From positions 1-17,426 of the forward strand of contig JACPQI010000091.1 in assembly GCA_016190545.1 (NCBI GenBank): a stretch of 17,426 bases of DNA, written 5' to 3'. Below are positions 13,890 through 17,426 of the stretch, piece by piece. This DNA is from Chloroflexota bacterium. Its GTDB lineage: Bacteria > Chloroflexota > Dehalococcoidia > SHYB01 > JACPQI01. Numbering within the stretch: the stretch's first letter is position 1; each line of letters opens with the position of its first letter. The notes under the pieces were generated by a model. The model was given only the letters and a program-made list of their open reading frames with translations. It ran no database searches and had not been told where the DNA came from. A program made the translations under genes and the position numbers.

Positions 13890-15236
13890 CTACCTCACCC
13901 CCTTGTCCAGCGCCAACCGAGCGATACGGCCTCTCTTGTGCGACTCGCCGGCGGCCCGCAGGGCCTGGACCACGCCCTTGGCATCTTTGGTCTCAATTCT
14001 GACAGCCTGTTCTTGGCGCTGCTCGTTGTCGCTGCCGAAAGGCGTAGCAGCGACGATGCGCTCAAGAGACAGAGCGAACCCGCACGCCGGCACGTCAGCG
14101 ACTGCGCCAAGGGCCCGCGCCAGGCCGTCGTACCGCCCGCCGGAGCACACAACCTGCTCCTTGCCGCCGACCCTGGAGACAAACTCAAAAGCGAATCCCG
14201 AATAGTAAGCGAACTCTGGGGCAAGGCCGAAGTCTATTTCAGTCCGCACAGATGGCTCCACAGCCTGTTCGGCGATGGCCACCAGCCCGCCGAACTCTTG
14301 CAGCATTTTTGACTGAAGCCCGTGGCGTTGCAACACCTTCTCTGCCGCGGGCAGAGCAACAGATGGCTGCCCGCGCACGCTAGTAATGGCGTGCAGAAAG
14401 TCCAGGGTGGAACGGAAATGGGCCGGGTCGTCACGCTGGTTCAGCTTGCGGAGGTACCGCTCCATCACCTCATCGGCGGTGCGAGTACCGGCCTGTCCCA
14501 CCTGGCCGAGAACGTACTGGAGCAATTGCTGATTGACGCCTCTCGCCCCTCTATCCCTTCGCCCTTTCGCCTCCTGCCGGTCCTCAGCCAGCAACCCCAA
14601 CTCCGCGGCGCGGCGCCGCACCACATCAAGGCCCTTCGGTGATCCCCGCATTTCCCGTACGCTATCGAGCAGAAACGAACGCGCCCGCTCCGAGACCGGC
14701 AACCGCGAGAGGCAATCGCTCAACAGGCCGGGGCAACCGAGGACAAGACGGACCGGACCGGCGATGACAGAGCCGACCGCTTCGCTGGCCAGAGCAATCG
14801 CCTCCGCGTCAGCCGCCACACCCCCCACGCCAATGGTCTCGGCGCCCACCTGAGTGAACTGTCGCGGCCCAACGGCGCTCCGGTTGCCCTCTGAGGCCTG
14901 GAAACGAAAGACCGGGCCGCTATAGCACCACCGTACCGGCGCCTGTGGCCGCCGCTGCTGCAGGTACAGCCGCAAGACCGATGCCGTGAACTCCGGCCGC
15001 AAGCTGACCTTATGTCCGCCCTGGTCTGTAAAAGTGTACAACTGCGATGTAAGCGCGGTGCCGGACTTCTTGAGATACAGCTCGGTCCGCTCCAGCACCG
15101 GCGTCTCAATGCGGCGATAGCCCCATAAGCGGAACCGCTGGAGCAGCGCTTGCTCGGCAGACAGCAGCCGGCCTACCCCTTCTGGCAAGAGGTCAATCGC
15201 GCCAGGCAACAGCGGAACTGTGTTGTGCCTTGTCAT
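13890..15236 (-). CDS. hisZ: ATP phosphoribosyltransferase regulatory subunit, HisS paralogue
   Basis: HisZ is a histidyl-tRNA synthetase paralogue that binds HisG and makes it responsive to histidine. The 448-residue protein keeps the class II core: LPGAIDLLPEG at the start, SLRPEFTASVLR, RQFTQVGAETIG (motif 2 region) and SGGRYDGL (about 366-372). But the synthetase motif LVRGLDYY is LAPEFAYY here (about 338-345), so the catalytic Arg is lost. The anticodon-binding domain is replaced by only some 45 residues. This fits HisZ and not HisS. An Arg/Gln-rich insertion (RQEAKGRRDRGARGVNQQ) sits in the middle. The start is ATG 15236 with GGAAAGG upstream; the longer frame to 15338 passes through the promoter. 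First gene of hisZ-hisG-hisD-hisC. Confidence 0.85.
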   Translation of the reverse strand: MTRHNTVPLLPGAIDLLPEGVGRLLSAEQALLQRFRLWGYRRIETPVLERTELYLKKSGTALTSQLYTFTDQGGHKVSLRPEFTASVLRLYLQQRRPQAPVRWCYSGPVFRFQASEGNRSAVGPRQFTQVGAETIGVGGVAADAEAIALASEAVGSVIAGPVRLVLGCPGLLSDCLSRLPVSERARSFLLDSVREMRGSPKGLDVVRRRAAELGLLAEDRQEAKGRRDRGARGVNQQLLQYVLGQVGQAGTRTADEVMERYLRKLNQRDDPAHFRSTLDFLHAITSVRGQPSVALPAAEKVLQRHGLQSKMLQEFGGLVAIAEQAVEPSVRTEIDFGLAPEFAYYSGFAFEFVSRVGGKEQVVCSGGRYDGLARALGAVADVPACGFALSLERIVAATPFGSDNEQRQEQAVRIETKDAKGVVQALRAAGESHKRGRIARLALDKGVR

Positions 15237-15264
15237 GCGCACCTTTCCTACACAAGCGGTGGCA

Positions 15265-15293
15265 ATTCTACTCCAATCTATCTGCCCCTTCAA
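15265..15293 (-). promoter_or_regulatory. Sigma-70-type promoter for the his operon
   Basis: Minus strand: TTGAAG (15293-15288), a 17-bp spacer, TAGAAT (15270-15265). The -10 is identical to that of the NUDIX promoter. Predicted start of transcription is near 15258, leaving a leader of about 22 nt with GGAAAGG before the ATG. Such a short leader leaves no room for a T-box or attenuator, so control would act on HisG/HisZ or by a repressor. Confidence 0.68.
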
Positions 15294-15413
15294 CTTGGAG
15301 CGAACCCGCAGACTGAAGTGGGACATCTGCCGAGACAACGGCGCAGGGAGACCAACAGCGGACGTACAGGGGCTTGCATAGGGAGCTAAACCTGCCCGAT
15401 GCAGGGTAGGGCA

Positions 15414-15518
15414 TCGTCATTGCGTGTCCGCCGCAGGCGGACGTGGCAATCTGGAGGTGGGGGGACATGCCCCGTCCCCGCCAGATTGCTTCGCTCGCAG
15501 ACTCGCTCGCAAAGACGA
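15414..15518. repeat. 105-bp palindromic repeat element (MITE-like)
   Basis: A nested inverted repeat without coding capacity. The outer ends are TCGTCATTGCG (15414-15424) and CGCAAAGACGA (15508-15518), complementary at 10 of 11 positions. Inner arms GCAATCTGG (15446-15454) and CCAGATTGC (15481-15489) are perfect. Two further hairpins lie within: GTCCGCC/GGCGGAC (15426-15442) and GGGGAC/GTCCCC (15461-15479). From memory, elements with CGTCATTGCG ends and GCAATCT arms are common dispersed repeats in many bacteria. It lies 32 bp downstream of birA and may also help terminate its transcript. Confidence 0.8.
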
Positions 15519-15550
15519 GATGCGAGGTTTAGGACTCAATGCAGGGCTCC

Positions 15551-16333
15551 TTAGGAACGAAGGGTGACCTGTCCAAAGGAGAGGGTGATGAGGTGCCCAT
15601 CATTTCGGCGAAGGAGCAGATTGCCGTCCTCATCTACCCCTTCCGCTATCCCCTCTTCCACCCGCTCGCCCATCGTGGCCCTAATGGGCTTGCCAATGGT
15701 CTCCACGTAGCGACGCCACCCTTCATGAATGGGATCTTGTGCCTTTACAGCTTCGTAGTACAGCTCCATCTCCTCCAGGAGGCAATGGAGAACGAGAAGC
15801 CGGGGTACCTTGCGGCCCAAGACCCCCGAGAGGCTCACGGCGTGCGACGGCACATCCTTCTCCCGCTCCACGTCCACGTTGACGTTCAGTCCCAGCCCCA
15901 CGATGGAGAAATCGACGTGTTCGCCGCTGAAGTAGGTGTCGATGAGGATGCCGCACAGCTTCTTCCCTTGGTACAGCACGTCGTTCGGCCACTTGATCTG
16001 GCACTGGATGCCTGTGCTGCGTCGTATGGCGCGGACCACCGCCAGCGAGGCCACCATGTTCAGCTTGACGAGGGTGGACAGCTCCGGGCGCAGGACAAGC
16101 GATAGCAAGATACTTTGGCCCTTCGGCGCCACCCAGGAACGGTCGAAGCGGCCCCGTCCCGCCGTCTGCTCGTCAGCGATGATGACGCAGCCTTCAGGAG
16201 CGCCCTGCCGGGCGAGACGCAGCGCCTCCTCTTGGGTTGAGGTGAGGGTTTCATAGTAATGAATGACCTGACCCACATAGCGGGTGGGAAGGTTCAATTG
16301 GACTGCGCCGGGGGTCAGCTCGCCGGAAGCCAT
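15551..16333 (-). CDS. birA: Biotin--[acetyl-CoA-carboxylase] ligase, monofunctional
   Basis: Activates biotin with ATP and attaches it to the biotin carrier protein of carboxylases. The 260-residue protein has the biotinoyl-AMP loop GRGRFDRSW (59-67), KWPNDV (114-119), KKLCGIL with the catalytic lysine (124-130), GLGLNVN and the C-terminal SH3-like domain (DEDGNLLLRRNDG). It lacks an N-terminal winged helix, so it is a class I ligase and not a repressor. I chose ATG 16333 because GAGGAAGG lies about 8 nt upstream; the frame stays open to 16444 but that part has no ligase similarity. The variant GRGRFDRSW (usually GRGRRGRxW) loses some of the loop arginines and glycines. The gene stands alone, 314 bp upstream of hisZ. 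Confidence 0.94.
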   Translation of the reverse strand: MASGELTPGAVQLNLPTRYVGQVIHYYETLTSTQEEALRLARQGAPEGCVIIADEQTAGRGRFDRSWVAPKGQSILLSLVLRPELSTLVKLNMVASLAVVRAIRRSTGIQCQIKWPNDVLYQGKKLCGILIDTYFSGEHVDFSIVGLGLNVNVDVEREKDVPSHAVSLSGVLGRKVPRLLVLHCLLEEMELYYEAVKAQDPIHEGWRRYVETIGKPIRATMGERVEEGIAEGVDEDGNLLLRRNDGHLITLSFGQVTLRS

Positions 16334-16432
16334 CAGGACACCTTCCTCGTTGTATTCGCCCACGGGAACGTGGCTACAAGCGTAACCTAGGCCATTCCCC
16401 TTTGCAACCTCGCCGGATGCCGAAGTCCGCAG

Positions 16433-16456
16433 TCCTGTGTACAATACAAGACAGGA
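16433..16456. promoter_or_regulatory. Imperfect palindrome in the divergent birA / small-ORF gap
   Basis: TCCTGT (16433-16438) and ACAGGA (16451-16456) are perfect inverted 6-mers with 12 bp between, a 24-bp operator-like dyad. It covers TACAAT (16440-16445), a possible -10 for the plus-strand small gene; a matching -35 is not seen. It lies 100 bp upstream of birA. Binding factor unknown. Confidence 0.35.
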
Positions 16457-16517
16457 ATACCATGACCGAAGCAGGCGCGCTCGTCGGCCCGCGTTCGGTC
16501 GTCAAGGGAGCGCATCC

Positions 16518-16694
16518 ATGTCAAGCCGCACACAGTCCAAAGGCGTCCTGAAAATACGTGGCGTCAGACGGGGAAGCATCTCCACCAAGCACCAGCGCCA
16601 ACACCAACCGGGCCTCATGCCCTGGAAGGTGGAAGCCCTCGCCGACGCAGGCGACCCCACCGTCAAAGGCAAGAAGAAGCCCTCCAAGAGATAA
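16518..16694 (+). CDS. Small basic hypothetical protein
   Basis: A 58-residue open frame beginning MSSRTQSKGVLKIRGVRRGS and ending TVKGKKKPSKR. It has about 15 Lys/Arg against 3 acidic residues, no cysteine, and no membrane segment or signal peptide. I do not recognise a family. It could bind nucleic acid on charge alone, but nothing in the sequence proves this. The ATG at 16518 has AAGGGAG 7 nt upstream; the longer frame from 16437 has no such signal. It is divergent from birA and is followed after 8 bp by the palindrome interrupted by repeat C. Translation is plausible because of the Shine-Dalgarno, but a chance frame remains possible. Confidence 0.5.
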   Translation: MSSRTQSKGVLKIRGVRRGSISTKHQRQHQPGLMPWKVEALADAGDPTVKGKKKPSKR

Positions 16695-16725
16695 CACGTA
16701 GAGCGTCTAACAAAACTTCTGGTCA

Positions 16726-16839
16726 GGGGGATTGCAGAGGGGGCATAGCCCCTTCTGCCAGGGGTTTGGGGGTGACCCCCAAGCTCTTTTTTCTTGATCC
16801 CTCTCCATTGGCAATGGAGAGGGATCAAGCGTGAGGATT
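16726..16839 (+). repeat. Three-hairpin dispersed repeat, copy C
   Basis: Same order and orientation as copies A and B. Hairpin 1: GCAGAGGGGGC / GCCCCTTCTGC with loop ATA (16734-16758, one wobble). Hairpin 2: TTGGGGG / CCCCCAA with loop TGA (16766-16782), followed by a T-run. Hairpin 3: a perfect 17-bp stem at 16793-16829, longer than in A and B and with a different sequence that is still fully paired. It ends GTGAGGATTTTG as in copy B. Confidence 0.85.
16766..16792 (+). terminator. Intrinsic terminator formed by hairpin 2 of repeat C
   Basis: A GC-rich stem TTGGGGG/CCCCCAA (loop TGA) is followed after GCTC by six T residues (16787-16792). It faces the plus strand and lies 72 bp downstream of the 58-residue gene, so it could end that transcript. 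The same hairpin-plus-T arrangement occurs in copy A (1059-1088). Confidence 0.5.
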
Positions 16840-16910
16840 TTGATAGAAGCTCGTAGCATCAGCGGTGACGCCCTAGCGTTGCCCGCTGCATGCTTTTGTT
16901 AGGGCGCTTC

Positions 16911-17426
16911 TCACGAATTGGATAGCAGCTTGAAAGCGTGCATCCAATCGTTGCGGAGAAAACCTGGGATGCACCAGAGAATACACAACGGCTCGATCGC
17001 GCGCGCAGCCTCGGCTTTGCCCATGTCTGCGGTTTCCCAGCCGAACTGATCGAGGATTCCGGTCACGGTTCTTTTCGCTGCCTCATCGTTGCCGCAGATG
17101 AACATCGTAGGTTTGCCGCCCTTGAATTGCGGATTAACCATGCAGGCATTGCCAACCGAATTGAACGCCTTGACGAAGTGTGCATCCTGAAACTCGCGTT
17201 GCAGCCGCTCCATAAGGGACTCATCAAGACTAGTGAAGAACTTGAGCACACCATTGACTGGCGGCGCATCGGCAATGGGGTTCGTGGCGTCGATGACAGG
17301 CTTACCAGCGAGATTCGCGGCGCCGGCGGCGCGCAGGGCGTCCGCAGCAGCGGCGCCCTTGACTGCGAGAACGACCAACTCGGCGAATGCTGCCGCGTCC
17401 GCAAAGCCGCCGACACGGCCCTTGGG
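16911..17426 (-). CDS. NAD(P)-binding reductase of the F420/NADP oxidoreductase-like family (COG2085), C-terminal part
   Basis: The gene enters from beyond the right edge; 171 codons and the TGA stop are present. The visible part starts after the Rossmann GxGxxG loop. It shows the second half of the nucleotide-binding fold (AAFAELVVLAVKG, then KPVIDATNPI), the conserved VKAFNSVGNACM and a TMFICGNDEAAKRTV segment, then QFGWETADMGKAEAARAIEPL, typical of NADP-dependent F420-reductase-like proteins. True F420 use cannot be inferred: most proteins of this group have unknown substrates. The frame is open at 17426, so any start inside the window (for example TTG at 17378) would be false. It converges on the small basic gene, and its stop lies only 5 bp before the interrupted palindrome. 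Confidence 0.85.
   Translation of the reverse strand, partial: PKGRVGGFADAAAFAELVVLAVKGAAAADALRAAGAANLAGKPVIDATNPIADAPPVNGVLKFFTSLDESLMERLQREFQDAHFVKAFNSVGNACMVNPQFKGGKPTMFICGNDEAAKRTVTGILDQFGWETADMGKAEAARAIEPLCILWCIPGFLRNDWMHAFKLLSNS

Larger units (their letters stand above)
15237..15550. other. Intergenic region between birA and hisZ
   Basis: 314 bp with no credible gene. From the hisZ side it holds the leader and promoter (15265-15293), about 100 bp in which I see no clear signal, a CGATGC/GCATCG hairpin (15397-15416, loop 8), and the 105-bp inverted-repeat element at 15414-15518. Confidence 0.65.
16703..16907. other. Interrupted palindrome resembling an integron attC site
   Basis: Outer arms CTAACAAAA (16707-16715) and TTTTGTTAG (16894-16902) are perfect inverse complements. 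Just inside the right arm, AGCATCAGCGG (16855-16865) pairs with CCGCTGCATGCT (16883-16894), leaving one unpaired base, around a 17-nt loop. If 16716-16854 (mostly repeat C) is removed, both stems join into one about 20-bp hairpin ending in GTCTAAC/GTTAGGG. These ends resemble the RYYYAAC and GTTRRRY boxes of attC, and the single bulged base is also attC-like. There is no unpaired central spacer and GTTAGGG misses the final pyrimidine. It could instead be a shared terminator of the two convergent genes. Confidence 0.4.

Noticed and set aside
13890..15236. Possible histidyl-tRNA synthetase (hisS)
   Set aside because: The catalytic LVRGLDYY motif is changed (LAPEFAYY), the anticodon-binding domain is absent, and the gene is fused in an operon with hisG, so HisZ fits better.
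15237..15550. Possible T-box or his leader attenuator upstream of hisZ
   Set aside because: The predicted leader is only about 22 nt and no His-rich leader peptide is seen.
17376..17378. TTG as start of the right-edge reductase gene
   Set aside because: The frame continues open to the edge with family-like sequence (AAAFAEL before VVLAV), so the gene starts outside the window.

Overview
The window is a dense, GC-rich (about 60 %) bacterial chromosome segment with genes on both strands. Intergenic gaps are short, except where small palindromic repeats sit. The gene content is housekeeping and metabolic: arginine and histidine biosynthesis, biotin-protein ligase, DNA repair, the TldD/TldE protease pair, a sugar kinase, and an (R)-hydroxyacyl-CoA dehydratase/dehydrogenase cluster. 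Frequent GTG starts, the HEAT-repeat protein with its particular N-terminus, the HisZ-HisG-HisD-HisC order and the MaoC+SDR cluster remind me of Chloroflexota (Dehalococcoidia-like or relatives). That is an impression from family resemblance; no rRNA or other marker gene is present. No phage, transposase, CRISPR array, tRNA or rRNA was seen.

Layout. 1-965 (minus): 5' part of argC, preceded by an endonuclease III-family gene. 966-1327: divergent gap with dispersed repeat copy A and an extended -10 promoter for tldD. 1328-4939 (plus): tldD-pmbA(tldE)-HEAT protein, a tight operon. 4936-5913 (minus): ROK sugar kinase, whose stop codon shares a CTAG palindrome with the HEAT gene. 5914-6170: divergent gap with repeat copy B (itself interrupted by a 32-bp insert) and a strong promoter almost touching the next start codon. 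6171-7255 (plus): NUDIX hydrolase and GNAT acetyltransferase, overlapping by ATGA. 7308-10224 (minus): two MaoC-fold proteins followed by two paralogous SDR dehydrogenases. 10308-15236 (minus): hisZ-hisG-hisD-hisC. 15237-15550: hisZ promoter and a 105-bp inverted-repeat element. 15551-16333 (minus): birA without a DNA-binding domain. 16518-16694 (plus): a 58-residue basic protein of unknown function. 16695-16910: repeat copy C lying inside an interrupted palindrome that resembles an integron attC site. 16911-17426 (minus): 3' part of a COG2085-like NAD(P)-binding reductase.

How genes work together. HisZ+HisG catalyse the first step of histidine synthesis, HisC the seventh and HisD the last two. 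The MaoC pair looks like a catalytic subunit plus a non-catalytic partner (HadB/HadA-like), placed with two dehydrogenases of the peroxisomal MFE-2 type. Together they could hydrate enoyl-CoA or enoyl-ACP and oxidise or reduce the (R)-3-hydroxyacyl product. TldD and TldE would form the heteromeric metalloprotease, co-transcribed with a HEAT-repeat scaffold.

The most interesting non-coding signal is a family of three dispersed repeats (A, B, C). All lie in the same orientation and each is built of three consecutive hairpins with compensatory changes between copies; the middle hairpin plus T-run looks like a portable terminator. Copy B contains an insertion and copy C interrupts another palindrome.
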